Source: Glaciozyma antarctica PI12
Lineage: Eukaryota > Basidiomycota > Microbotryomycetes > Kriegeriales > Camptobasidiaceae
Assembly (NCBI GenBank): GCA_002917775.1
Contig: KZ627150.1
Span: 990,944 to 1,054,943 of the forward strand
Length of the DNA: 64,000 nt
Direction of reading: 5' to 3'
The notes under the pieces were generated by a model that worked only from the letters and a program-made list of their open reading frames with translations, did not search any database and had not been told where the DNA came from. Made by a program: the position numbers and the translations under genes. Within the stretch, counting starts at the first letter, position 1, and each line of letters begins with the position of its first letter. Below, one piece after another: positions 52,314 to 63,703 of the stretch.

Positions 52314-55300
52314 ATGGCTGCTAACGTGAGCTCTCCTTCTTAAGGCTTACTCACCCCCTCGTGGCCTTCTCCAGCAATCAGAAACACTCGAGCTAACTTC
52401 GCGTCTCTCCTCCACCTTTACTCGATAATAGCCCGCCTTCACCCAGGCACTGCACCTCGTCCTCGAGCAGACTATCGCTCCCGACACTCAGGTCATAAAA
52501 GCTGTACGTTCCTTACGCATCAGTCATGAGACGCCACAGGCTGACAGTCCTCTCCCGACGGCAGGCTACCGTTCAGCTCAACACCAAGTTCTACGTCGAC
52601 GCACAATGCGTTCCTTCCCTATTTGAGATCGCTACTACGACTCAGAACGCTGCTGTGAGTTGGGATTCAGCATGGGAACAAGCTTGGAAGAGGTGAACGA
52701 GGTGATGAAGCGGGGTGGAGCTAAACAAGCTGCCGAGGACGAGCGAACGTGGAGGTGCTCCTGTGGGGTTCCGGGGAGGCCTAGGACTCGCACCCCGTGC
52801 TACGCGCCAGTCAGAACTGCACCTGGGACTCTACCAGGAACGAAGAATCCCTACGACCCACGATCCAACGATCCATCGCCACGACGTCCACTCGGGCTGA
52901 CTTTTTTTCGCGCGTACTCAGGTCCGCCAACTGTCTCTCGTCGAGCTCCGCAAGAGGGTCACCGCGAAGAAGTCCAAGCAATGGCTTGGCCAGGCTCAGG
53001 CCGTCCGCACCGCCATCAAGGCCCGCATCCTCGAGATGGTCGTTAGCGAGACCTCGTGCGTTCTATCGCAACTAGCTCTTTCCCTCGCTTATCCTGACTC
53101 CCTCTCTCCCATCGCAGGAGCCAAACCCGCGCCGCCGCAACCCGCCTCGTCTCCGCACTCGCCCGCCTCGAACTCGCCGAAGGAACCTGGCCCGAACTCC
53201 TCCCCTGGCTCTGGGCCCTCGCCGCGTCCCCCACTGCCGGCCACCGCGAGGTCGCTCTCCAGGCCCTCTACGTCCTCATCGACACCATCGTCCTTACCCC
53301 TTCCGGCCCCGGAGGAAACATCTCGGGGAACGTGCCGCAGTTGCTGGAGCTGTTCCAGAAGTTGCTCGGAGACGAGAGCATGGGCGTCAGGGTGTGGACT
53401 GTCAGGGCTTTGGGAAAGGTGTCGGAGTTTATCGAGGTTGGCGAGGACCCCGAGATTGTGAGTCTGGACGTGCTTCGGGTGGAGAGGGCGCCAGTTGACG
53501 AGTATCTTTGCTTTGTCCAGGCTGCCTTCCAGGCGCTCGTTCCCGGTATCGTCCAGGTCGTGTCGCAGACTCTCGAGGCTAGCGACGAGGCTGGAGCCAA
53601 GTCCGTCTTCGAGGTTCTCGAGGGCTTGACCCTTTCTGTGAGCTTTCGCAGTTGCAGTAGCTAGGACCTCTCGCTCATCCCAGCCTACAGGATGCGCCTC
53701 TCCTCACTCCTCACCTTACCGCCCTTGTCCAATTCCTTCTGGCCGCTTCCGCCAACAGGGCGTACGAAAACGACCTCCGCATCATGGCTCTCAACGTCCT
53801 CCTCTGGATCGTCAAGTTGTACGCTTCGTCCCTCGTTCGCGTGCGAGGCTCCCCACTGATTTCTTTGCGCCAACAGCAAGAAGTCCAAGATTCAGTCCCT
53901 CAACCTCGCCGGCGCCATCATTAGCGCCCTCCTCCCCATCGGCGCCGAGCCCGAGCCCACCGACCTCGACGAGGACGTCCCCGCCCGCACCGCTTTCCGC
54001 GTTATCGACACCCTCGCGACCTCCCTTCCCCCGGCCCAGGTCTTCCCCCCTCTCTTCGCCCAAGTCCAAGCCCTCGCCAGCTCGAGCGACCCCTACCTCC
54101 GCAAGTCGGCCATCACCGCGTTCGGCGTCGTCGTCGAGGGTTGCTCCCTCTTCATCCAGCCTCACCTCGAGAGCCTCTGGCCTCTTATTGAGGGCGGACT
54201 CGCCGACCCCGAGGTCGTCGTTCGCAAGGCGGCGTGCACCGCGCTCGGATGCCTTTGCGAGATGCTCGAGGAGGACTGCGCCAAGCGCCACCAGACTCTT
54301 TTGCCTGTGCGTTCATTCACTCTTTCGCAACGCGCGCTTCGGACCGCATCCTGACCTGCTCTTCGCACGACAGCTCATCTTCAAGCTCATCGGAGAGACC
54401 GAGACCCAGCGCTCCGCCTGCGTCGCTCTCGACTGTCTCCTCGAGGTTCTCGGCAACGACATCGAACCCTACATCCCCAGCCTCATGGAGTCCCTCCTCT
54501 CCCTCCTCGAGACCGCCCCTCTCAACCTCAAGGGTACCGTCGTCGGCGCCATCGGATCCGCCGCGCACGCCTCCAAGGCCAAGTTCGCCCCCTACTTCGA
54601 GCCGGCTATGCAGCGCATCATCCCCTTCCTCTCCCTCACCGAGGAGGGAGATCAGCTCGACCTTCGTGGAGTCGCCCAGGACACGGTCGGAACGCTCGCC
54701 GAGTCGGTTGGCAAGGAGATGTTCCGCCCGTACTTTGAGCCTCTCATGAGCGCCGCGTTCGCCGCTACGACGGTGCCCAACGCGCCTCAACTCAAGGAGT
54801 GCAGCTACATCTTCTTTGCCGTCATCTCGCGCGTTTACGCCGAGGAGTTTGCCGTCTACCTCCCCACGGTCATGCCCATCCTCCTCGCTGCCATTCAGCA
54901 GAGCGAGATTGATGAGAGCACGCTCGCACTCGGTGAGCACCATTCTCTTCGCAAGCTTGTAATCCATTCCTGACGTCTTCGTTTTATCGCAGCTGCCGAG
55001 GCCAACGGAGGATTCGGAACCGGAGCCGACTCGGACGACGACGACGATTTCGAGGACATTGACGAGGATATCGACTCGGACGACGACGATGCCATGTTCA
55101 GCGCCAGCACCGCCGTCGCTATCGAGAAGGAGTGCGCCGCCGACGCCATCTCTGAGCTCTTCGCCTCCGTCAAGGCTCCTTTCCTCCCCTACGTCGAGAC
55201 CGTCGTTGGAGCTCTCCTTCCTGGACTCAAGCACGAGTGGCACGATGGCATTCGAAAGAGTTCGGTCGCGGCTCTCCTTGGCTTCATCAGCACGTTCCAC

Positions 55301-56689
55301 GAGATGAGCGATCAGCCCAAGTGGAAGAAGGGCATTGCCGGCGTGCGTTCCTTTCCTCTTCCTCCTTTCGAACGACACTGACGCTTCAGTACTCATAGGC
55401 GAGCCTTCAGGCGAACGTTGGTCAGCTCGCGGCTGCTGTTCTCCCCGACATTATCTCGATGTGGGAAACTGAGGACGAGAGGGACGTCGTAAACGAGCTC
55501 TGCAACAGCTTCTCGGCTGCGCTCATGGTCGTCGGCCCCGCCCTCATCGTTCCCAGCTGTGCGTGCACTTTCTCCGATCCTCAGTCGTTCCGAGACTGAC
55601 GAACTTGGCACGAACGCAGACATCGAGCCTATCTGCAACCACCTCGACTCGATCCTCAAGCGCACCGCCGCGTGCCAGATCGACGACGACGCCGATGGAG
55701 AAGTCGTCGCTTCTGGAGACCAGTCCGAGTACGATGCCGCCCTCATCAGCTCCGCCTGCGACCTCGTCGGCACGCTCGCTAGCGTTCTCGGAGCCGATTT
55801 CGCTCAGCTCTTCCCTACCTTCCTTCCCGCCATGGCTCAGTACTACGTGCGTCTTCTCTCTCGAGCTCGTTTCGCTGTCGTGCAGAAACTGACGTCGAAC
55901 GCGATCGCAGGACCTCGAGCGCTCGACCGGCGACCGCTCGACCGCCATCGGATCCCTCGCCGAGATCGTCAACGGCATGGACACCGGCGTCACTCCCTTC
56001 ACCGACAGCCTCTTCCCCCTCTTCCTCCGCTCCCTCGGCGACCCCGAAGCCGAGGTCCAGAGCAACGGCGCCTTCGCGATGGGTTCCCTCATCCTCCACT
56101 CCCAGACCGACCTCAGCTCTCAGTACCTCACCGTCCTCGGAGCGCTACACCCTCTTTTCGAGGCCAACACTCCCAATGGACCTGCGCGGAGAGATAACGC
56201 GCGCGATAACGCGTGCGGAGCCGTTGCTCGCATGATCCTTAAGAACGTCGAGGCTGTGCCCCTTGAGCAGGTTCGTCGTTACCACCTTACGTGGGCGCGG
56301 ACTCGTGCTGATCTGTTCCTTCTCGCGCGCAGGTCCTTCCCATCTTCCTCCAGGCTCTTCCCCTGAAACGCGACTTTGCCGAGTCCGAGAAGACCGTGAG
56401 TCGGCCTTACTTCTATGGAGACTTGTTCTGACTCCTCCCTTGCGCGTAGTTCGATGCTCTTTTCGCCCTCTTCCGCGCCAACAACCCCCTCGTCCTCCAA
56501 AACCTCGATCACCTCCTCAACGTGTTCCAGCACGCGCTCGCCTCGCTCTCAACGGGCTTCTACCCCGAATCCGACGACGCTCAGCTCACCGAGGAGACGC
56601 GGAACCAGCTCGTCGAGCTCCTCAAGGCTATCAACGCGAGCCAGCCCGACAAGATTGCCGCGGCGGGTCTTCAGGCTTTCCTTCAATAG
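52314..56689 (+). CDS. KAP123: Karyopherin beta KAP123/importin-4
   Basis: This nuclear import receptor of HEAT repeats carries ribosomal proteins and histones in yeast. The first coding exon is 12 nt (MAAN), spliced to PAFTQALHLVLEQTIAPDTQ. The importin-beta N-terminal domain follows (ATVQLNTKFYVDAQCVPSLF, then RQLSLVELRKRVTAKKSKQW). HEAT repeats continue throughout, for example FEVLEGLTLSDAPLLTPHL, RKSAITAFGVVVEGCSLFI, CTALGCLCEMLEEDCAKRHQ and LKGTVVGAIGSAAHASKAKF. A very acidic loop (DSDDDDDFEDIDEDIDSDDD) lies mid-protein, as in Kap123 orthologues. The C-terminus (QNLDHLLNVFQHALAS, then IAAAGLQAFLQ) is intact. Length is about 1,080-1,100 residues. Kap121/IPO5 is less likely from the N-terminus. 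Confidence 0.92.
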
Positions 56690-56749
56690 ATTTTCTCCTC
56701 GTTTCTCCTCTCTCACCTAGTTCTCTCCACCTTTTGATTCTAGTCGCAT

Positions 56750-56790
56750 CCCCCCCCTCCCCCCCAACCCCCCCAACCCCCCCAACCCCC
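56750..56790. repeat. C7AA periodic tract (G-quadruplex-capable on the minus strand)
   Basis: The plus strand reads C8, T, C7, AA, C7, AA, C7, AA, C5. The complementary strand therefore has five G-runs of five to eight bases separated by one- or two-base loops, an ideal G-quadruplex pattern. It starts 60 bp after the KAP123 stop codon, in the probable 3' UTR or terminator. Confidence 0.9.
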
Positions 56791-56916
56791 ACACAATACC
56801 CCCTCATTAGTTCTTGTTCTGCCCCAATGCTACGCGTTGGAGCCTCTGTCGTTGTTCGAGAGCGAGAGAGAGATTTCGGAATTCTAGTTTCGCTTCGTCG
56901 TTCGTCCCCGTGGCGC

Positions 56917-57796
56917 TTACGTGCGATCAGGGCGGCTTGTGAGGAACCGCTTGTCGGCGTAGAGGTCCTGCTTGCGGGCTCGGGGGAGGCGATGCCGGGA
57001 TGTCGAAGAGGGGAGGAGTGGGGATGTCGAAGGAGAGGAGTTGAACGGGGGAAGCTTCCTCTTGCTCTCGTTCTGGTTCTGGTTCGAAAAGGCCGTACGT
57101 CGAGCTGGATAACCGTGCTTGTCGGTGTATAAGAAAGCGGTGTCGTTCGTGGGAGGAATCGGGTGGCGACATCGCGGATCGAAGTCCTTCACGAGGAGAG
57201 TTTGAGGGCGAAGCTCTTCGCCACCTCCCCTTTACCTTCGTATAGACCGCAAGAACGCTGGATAGATAATGTGCGCTATCCGTAGCGATGGTGGAAGAGC
57301 AGGAATTGATTCTTCGCTCGGGCTTCGCAGTCGAATTCGGGTCCGAGGAGGACCTCTCCTGCGAACAAAACAACGAGTCGCGCTACAAGCTTCGCGTGGA
57401 GATAATGGAGCGGTTGTTGGGGAATCAGTTTGAGTTGTCGGAAAGCAGGAACGTGTAGCTAGGCTACAAGAACACGAAGCGGCAGCAAGAGATGAGAGCG
57501 ATCCTGGTCCTCAGAGGCGAGGAGCGGCTAAAGCGAGAGCGCATGTCCACAGTTTGCTCGCGAAGCAGTCGTGATCCGTTCCCTGGGTTCTCAGCGACTC
57601 TCCAAGCAGGAATCTCTGAAGTGGTCGAGGAGGTACTAGCCGCGCGAAGGAGGTCGGACTTCGGTAGTTCCTGCGGCGAGAATCTGTGGGTGAGAAGCAG
57701 GAGACAAGCAGCGTATCTTCGCCACCTTTTCGAAGCGCGCAGGACCTGGGAGAAGAGCAGCATCTCGTCGGGGGTCGTGTTGAAGGAGAGGTCCAT
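56917..57796 (-). CDS. Doubtful orphan gene or decayed gene
   Basis: No full model closes. Three minus-strand segments have the G/C-ending codon bias of real genes here. The first, from an ATG at 57796, reads MDLSFNTTPDEMLLFSQ with every third base G or C, followed by a possible donor. The second, after an acceptor-like ttcgcag near 57350, reads LLGPEFDCEARAKNQFLLFH and then meets a stop soon after HHRYG. The third reads QTLLVKDFDPRCRHPIPPTN with FLYTDKHGYPARRTAF and runs to a stop at 56917. I do not recognise the product. It may be a short lineage-specific gene whose introns I cannot place, or a relic. Confidence 0.25.
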
Positions 57797-57990
57797 CAAC
57801 GGTATAGGGAGGTCGACGACCCGCCGCGGCGAGCAGGGAGCTGCTAGCGCGGAGTTCTACACGCGCTGTGCAAGCAATTCCGGGAGAGACGAGCAGAGTG
57901 AGCTGGTGGGAGGGAACAGAGCTTGGTCGGCGCGGAGGAAGAGCAGCTTCGCGACGTCGCCTCTCTTCCTCCTCCATACACCTCTCGCAA

Positions 57991-59254
57991 ATGGCCAAGA
58001 TCAACAGCCTCGCCTTCTGGGTGCTCTCCTTCCTGTTCGTGGCATCCTCGCTCGCCGTCAAGGGCCCTGTCATCACCAACAAGGTCCGTGTCGTGGCAGC
58101 TCTCCTCCTCCAGATCCTGGCGTTCCTTGCTCACACCTCCTCTTCAACAGGTCTTCTTTGACATTGAGCACGGAGGACGGTGAGTTCGTTCCCCTCTCTG
58201 CTCCTGCTTGAGCTGACGTAGACGGGCAGGCCTATGGGCCGCATCGTTATTGGACTCTACGGCAAGACTGTCCCCAAGACGGCTGAGAACTTCAGGTGCG
58301 TACATAAGGTGCTTGAGAGGGTCGTGGAGCTAATGCGCTCGTGCTGCAGGGCTCTCGCGACTGGAGAGAAGGGATTCGGATACGCTGGATCAAGCTTCCA
58401 CCGTGTCATCAAGTCCTGTGCGTCTCCCGCCTCTTCCGCACTCCTGCTACGGTGCTGATTCCGGTTTTGTGAACAGTCATGATCCAGGGTGGAGACTTCA
58501 CGCGCGGAGATGGTGAGAGAACTTGACTTTTTGGCGTCCTGGCGAAGCTAACGTCCTCGCGCGTCCTAGGCACTGGAGGCAAGAGTATCTACGGTGACAA
58601 GTTCGCTGACGAGAAGTAAGGAGCTTCAAACGTGCGGCTGCCGTGGGGACGCGAGCTGACTGGCTATGGCGCCTCTGCAGCTTCAAGCTTCGCCACACTG
58701 GCGCTGGTGACTTGTCGATGGCCAACGCCGGACGCGACACGTTCGTCTCTCTTCTTACCGCGTTCAAGTCGTTGTACTGACTTATAATTCAACAGCAACG
58801 GATCCCAGGTACTTTGGACGCCCCGGAGGATGTGAACGTCGCTGACCTCCCTCTTTCGCAATCAGTTCTTCATTACCACCATCCTCACCTCTTGGTTGGA
58901 TGGAAAGCACGTCGTGTTTGGAAAAGTTATGGAGGGACTTGATGTGCGTCCATCCCGCTCTTGCTTGTCGTGCAGACCGCTGACGAGCCTCCTCACAGAT
59001 TGTCTTCAAGGTCCGCTCCTTTCGGCTTTCGCTCGCTCACCTTCCAGATAGCTGACGAAGCCCTCGCAGATTGAGAACGTTGCCAAGGGCAGCGGAGACA
59101 AGCCCAAGGAGGCCGTCACCATCGCCGCATCCGGTACGCTCCTTCGCCCTCCATCGCAGGGCGAGAGACTGACACATTACCTCCAGGCGAGCTCGAGATT
59201 GAGCCCAGTCACGATTCGGAGGGTTCGCCCATCCCTCTCCGCGTTGAGTTGTAA
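57991..59254 (+). CDS. ER/secretory cyclophilin B-type peptidyl-prolyl isomerase
   Basis: This proline isomerase assists folding in the secretory pathway. The start at 57991 gives a signal peptide ([20 protein letters not shown]). The cyclophilin domain has [80 protein letters not shown] and [20 protein letters not shown]. Active-site Arg (SSFHR), Gln (FMIQGG) and Trp (SWLDGKH) are present. The gene is cut into about ten small exons, including a 13-nt exon (58796-58808) and a 12-nt exon (58999-59010). The C-terminus ends PIPLRVEL, not HDEL. The four-residue end could act as a weak ER-retrieval variant, but that is a guess. Confidence 0.94.
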
Positions 59255-59574
59255 GGGGTGCTTACCCCCTTACCTCCGCCAGACCGGGACTTGCTGTGAT
59301 CTTGGCTCAGCGGTCGAGGAGAGGACACTGGAATCATTTATCGGTTTCCGCTCCTTCTTTCCGCTTGAGCAGTGTTTCCAGAGGTTATCCTGTGCCATCT
59401 ACTGCTACGAATTCCGTCTTGCGGCCAGAGATCTGCGAGCAGCCGCGAGAGGCTCGAATGAAAAGACGCAGGCGCCGTTCGACTCCTCTTCCCTTCCTCT
59501 CTCTCCGCGCCCTCACGACACTCTCACCCCTCGCCTGGAACTACCACGGACGTCTATCTCGACTCGTCAACTCG
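59255..59574. other. Cyclophilin 3' flank and promoter of the AVT-type transporter
   Basis: A tandem intergenic stretch of 320 bp. It contains an in-frame upstream ATG at 59458 that would add 39 basic residues to the transporter. I treat it as leader because the residues are Arg-rich and unlike the family. Confidence 0.4.
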
Positions 59575-61672
59575 ATGACAGTCCCGTATCAGCCAATCGC
59601 GGCTACCGCAGGCCCCTCTCGCCCCCTTCCAGCCGACGTTGAAGGAGCTCCCTTACTCGGCGACCGGAGAGAAGGGCCCTTGAAGGCAGGTGGAAGGCAA
59701 GGGAAGGCTACTATGATGAGCTGCGTTGCCAATCTGTGCGTCCTCAGCTCCCTCCTGGCCTCACCACGTGCTGACCTCTTGCCGCGCATGCAGGGAGAAT
59801 ACGATTTTGGGGACTGGGAGTGCGTCCGAAGAGCTTTGCTGGGGAGGGAAGGATAGCTGACGGTGCTCTCTGTGCAGTGCTGGCGATGCCTCACGCAAGT
59901 CCCGCCCCGCTCATGCTCTGCGGAAGGAGCTGACTCGCCTTCCCACTCCTACAGGCTTTCGCTTCCGGTGGACTTCTACCAGGAATTGTGACGGTGTGCT
60001 GGTGCGGAGTGACAGCTGCTCTGGGGCTGTACTTTCTCTCCCGCTGTGCGGCCCAGGCACCTCACCGCGCGGCGTCGTTTGGCGCTCTCTCGAAGCTCAC
60101 GTTTCCGAAGCTGGGGCGCGTTTTTGATGCCTGCATCTTTCTCAAGTGCTACGGTGTGTCAATATCGTACCTGTGAGTCCTGGTACAGGCGTAGGAGGGG
60201 GTGGAGCTAATGGATTGGCGGCAGTATCATTATTGGCGCCTTGTGCCCCCGAGTCGTGGTCTCGTTCGCTCCCAACGCACCCGAGTGGCTACTGGACCGA
60301 CGCGTGTGGATCCTCGCTTCGATGTGTGTGCTGTGTCCTATCGCATTCCTGCGCAAGCTCGATAGCTTGAAGTGGATCAGCTACGTCGCACTATCCGCCG
60401 TTGCGAACCTAGTGCGTCTTTTCCTCCTCCCAAGGATAGTCGCTGATTTGAGCTCCTCATCGCAGATCTTCGTGGTCATCTACAAGTTCTTCGACTCCAC
60501 GGGCATGCCCTCGCACCCTCCGGTCCAGTTAATCAACATCTCCCCGGCCTTCATTAGCAGCCTGCCAGTTCAAGTGCGCGCTTCGCTCCCTGCCTTCGCT
60601 TCGTTGGTCTCATCGCAGCTTGCCTGTGCAGATCTTTGCGTACACCTGCGCTCAGAACATCTTCAGCGTGCACAACGAGCTCGAGGATGTACGCATGCTG
60701 TCTTTCAGAGCCGCGGCCTGAGCTAATGCTTCGCACAGAACACTCAAACGCGACTGAACAAAGTCATCGGGACCTCGATTGGCTCAGCCACGTTTATTTG
60801 TGAGTCTTCACTCACGTATGGCGTCTGCCGACTGCTAAACCCCATCGCAGACCTGCTGCTGGGAATCTTGGGGTTCTTGACGTTCGGGTCGGCTGTTGGG
60901 AGCAACATCATCGAGTGAGTCCCGCCTGTACGTTTAGGTACCCTCGCTCACGACGTCCGACCCGCAGAGCCTATCCCAAGTCACCCCTCGTCGTCCTCTG
61001 CCAAGCCGGCATTGTGCTCCTAGTCGTCTTCAGCTACCCTCTCCAGCTCCACCCCTGCCGCGCTTCTCTCGACAAGGTCCTTGCGGGAAACTCGTGCAGT
61101 GAGGAGGAGGAGCTGGACGAGCATGGGCATACGACTGACGAGATTCAGATCCCGCGATTCGTGGTCGAGACGGCCTTTATCCTTCTCACGACTTTTATCA
61201 TCTCTCTCTTCGTCGACAAGCTGGAGACTGTCCTCGGGTACGTTTCTCTCCATTCGCAGCTTCCCGCGCGCCTACTGACCTTGTCTCCTCGCACAGATTC
61301 GTCGGAGCCACAGGCAGCACCACCATCTCCTTCATCCTCCCCGCCCTCTTCTGCAAGTCCCCCTTCCCCTCTCCTCTCCCTAACCTAACGCCCTCCACGC
61401 AGTCCTCGCCCTCTTCCAGCACTCTGAATCATCCCGCAAAGATCGCTCCCTCCGCCTCGTCGCCGTCGCTCTCCTCGCCTGGGGCGTCGTCGTCATGGTC
61501 GTCTCCCTTTCTCTCAACATCTGTACGTCCCTCGTTCTCGTTCCAGCTGCAGTAGCTGACCCTTTCTTCACGCGCAGATCACCTCATGCATCAGCCTGAA
61601 GTGGGGAGTTTAGAAGTCCTCGGGATCTTGGGGGGCAAGGAGATCCCTCTCTCCGAAGCTGGAGGCTTGTAA
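59575..61672 (+). CDS. AVT5/6/7-type vacuolar amino-acid transporter (AAAP/SLC38-like)
   Basis: This is a predicted amino-acid exporter of the vacuole, based on yeast Avt5-7. The start at 59575 gives MTVPYQPIAATAGPSRP, then a short cytosolic leader with an EGAPLLGD dileucine-like motif that would suit vacuolar sorting. The first helix is split by introns and reads MMSCVANLENTILGTGMLAM, then PHAFASGGLLPGIVTV. Further helices include YIIGALCPRVVVSF, WILASMCVLCPIAF, FAYTCAQNIFSVHNELED, LLLGILGFLTFGSAVGSNI, VVLCQAGIVLLVVFSYPLQL and LLAWGVVVMVVSLSLNI. The intron at 59895-59954 starts with GCAAGT, a GC-AG type. About 11 helices; the stop follows EAGGL. An upstream ATG at 59458 is an alternative start. 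Confidence 0.88.
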
Positions 61673-61790
61673 ACCGAATAGACACTCTTAGAACTCATAC
61701 TAGCTTTCGACAATCGAACGAGAAATCCAGTCTATTACGAGGAAGCGAGGTACTAAATACTGCGAAGAACGAAGCCACTAAAGGGCAGGA

Positions 61791-63703
61791 CTAACGGGAG
61801 GGGTCGCCTTCTTCCCCTTGCCATTCTTTTCCTTGCGCTTCCGCGCCGCTTCAGCCACCATCCTGCGTCGTATTGTCAGTAGACGAGGGAGCAGGAAAGC
61901 TGGAAGAGAACGAACCTCTCCATCTCGCGACGCTCGGTGTCGGTCTCGTCGGCGGTGACGGACTTGAGGATCGCACCAGTGAGAAGGATAGCCTGTGAGA
62001 GGGGAGGAGGTAAGCCTGTGTTGAAAGAGGAGGGGGAGGAACGGACCTTGGCGCGGTTCATGAGAGTCGCGTCGGTTACTGAGGGATCCTCCTTGGTGAG
62101 AACTGGGTGCGAAGGGGGGTCAGGACTGCTCGCCACGGCGCAAGGTTCGACGTACCAGCATCGACAACGGAACGTAGGACCGTCGAGAGCTCAAACTTGG
62201 ATCCCTTCCACGCGACGAGAAGCAGCTGCGATACGCGCATCAGCAAAGCGCCTCGCTCACCCTTCCAAAAAACTCACCTTGCCCGAAAGGTCCGCCTCGA
62301 TATTCTTCATCTCCTCCTGATCCAGCTCTCCCTTCGCCTGCCTCTTCTCCATATCCTCCATCGCACTCTTGACGTCCAACCCGACCGACAAGAAGCTCCA
62401 TCCCTCCTTGAGCATCGTTCCCTTCTCCTTGACGCGGGACCACCAGCCTGGGACTCCGAGGATGTTGGATGACGCGCGGCGGTGGAGACGGATGTACTGC
62501 GAGGCTTTTTGCATGTAGACCTCGCCGATGAGGTTACAGATCTCTGCGCGCGCGTCGTTCGTCAGGTCGTGCTCCGAGAACGCTGGGGGAGGAAGGGACG
62601 TACCGACGCCAAAAGACTCCATCGCAAGGTCGGCAGTCTCCTCCCTGATCCTATCCGCATACCGCTTCGTCTCCGGATCCTCTGCGTCCCCCGGCTTGCT
62701 CGCCTCTACGAACGGCCTCACGCGATCCCTCAACTTCTGCGCAAGCGTACTAACGCGCTTCCTCTTCTCCTCCGCTCGCTCCTTCTGCATCTCATACATC
62801 TTCTCAGTCTCCTTCTGCTCCTCGAGCACCTTGGCCGCTTTCGCCTTCTTCTCGTTCGCAGCCGCTTCGCTCGCTACTGCGGCGGCCGAGGAGCCGGCGA
62901 CGGAAGGTGGTGGGGAAGTGGCGGAAAAGGAGGAGGTCGAGGTGGTTGGGACGGCTTTGGAGGGGTAGGAATCGAGGTGGGCAGTCGACGAAGGGGGAGG
63001 GACGGCGGGGGTCTCTTCGAAGGAGGTGTGGTGGATCGTTCCTTGAGGAGCGACGGCGGGAATCGGAGAAGCGCCTTTAGCTTCCTCCTGCTCTGCCTGC
63101 GAAGCGACGCAGCCTTGTAAGCAGCGAGCGAGCGAACCACCCACGAGAGCTCGCGACGTACCTTTGCGATCTTCTCCTTCTCCTCCTCGCTCGCGCTCAT
63201 CTCAAACGCCTTGCTCACATCCTTCCCCAACGAGATCTCCCCAATCCAATCCTCAAACGCCTTTCCCCCAAACAGTTGGCTAAACAGCTCTCCAGGATCC
63301 GGCATCGCTCCCTCCCCTCCCGCCTCGACCGCCGACTTCTTCCCCTGCTTATTATACACCGCCCTCAGATTCCCATCCGACAGTACCCTGCTCTTCATCA
63401 GCTCCCCTCCCCAGCGTGGAGAGGAAGAAGGACTCACGCGTACGCCTCTGAAATATCCTGGAACTTGGCCGCCGCCGTAGGGTCTCCAACGTTCTTGTCC
63501 GGGTGCCACCTGATAGCAGCTTTCCTGTAAGCTTTCTTGATAGCTACCGCATCGGCATCACCGCGTAGGTCTAGGATCTCGTCTGCGAGAGGGTCAGCGT
63601 GGAGGCGAGGTGGGAGCTGGGATGGCGGACAGTAGGACATGTCGACGATGGTTTCGCCGTCGGGGCCACGGTTGGCAGGTCCTGCTGGTGTTGGTTGTTC
63701 CAT
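61791..63703 (-). CDS. DnaJ (Hsp40) co-chaperone with DnaJ-X domain (CAJ1/DJP1-like)
   Basis: This is a class C J-protein that stimulates Hsp70. Yeast Caj1 and Djp1, with the same layout, act at the plasma membrane and in peroxisomal import. The start at 63703 gives MEQPTPAGPANRGPDGE. The J-domain spans about residues 38-105, with the AIRWHPDKNVGDP motif and FQDISEAYAVLSD. The segment GELFSQLFGGKAFEDWIGEI follows. A Ser/Pro-rich linker and a Lys/Glu coiled coil (KVLEEQKETEKMYEMQKERA) come before the DnaJ-X domain (FVEASKPGDAEDPETKRYA, then EICNLIGEVYMQKASQYI, then VPGWWSRVKEKGTMLKEGW). The C-terminus ends GEEGDPSR. Six ACG triplets lie 2 bp upstream of the ATG. Frame intact; convergent with the transporter, 118 bp apart. 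Confidence 0.93.

Larger units (their letters stand above)
56690..57990. other. Long intergenic region between KAP123 and the ER cyclophilin gene
   Basis: At 1.3 kb this is the largest gap in the window. It contains the KAP123 3' flank, a C-rich periodic tract at 56750-56790 and a stretch with minus-strand coding-like segments (56917-57796), described separately. The cyclophilin promoter must lie at its right end. Plus-strand frames through 57492-57990 are open but have poor codon bias. Confidence 0.5.

Noticed and set aside
57492-57990. Plus-strand open frame leading into the cyclophilin gene
   Set aside because: Poor codon bias, no resemblance to known proteins, and the signal-peptide start at 57991 is clear; the complementary strand has better coding signals.
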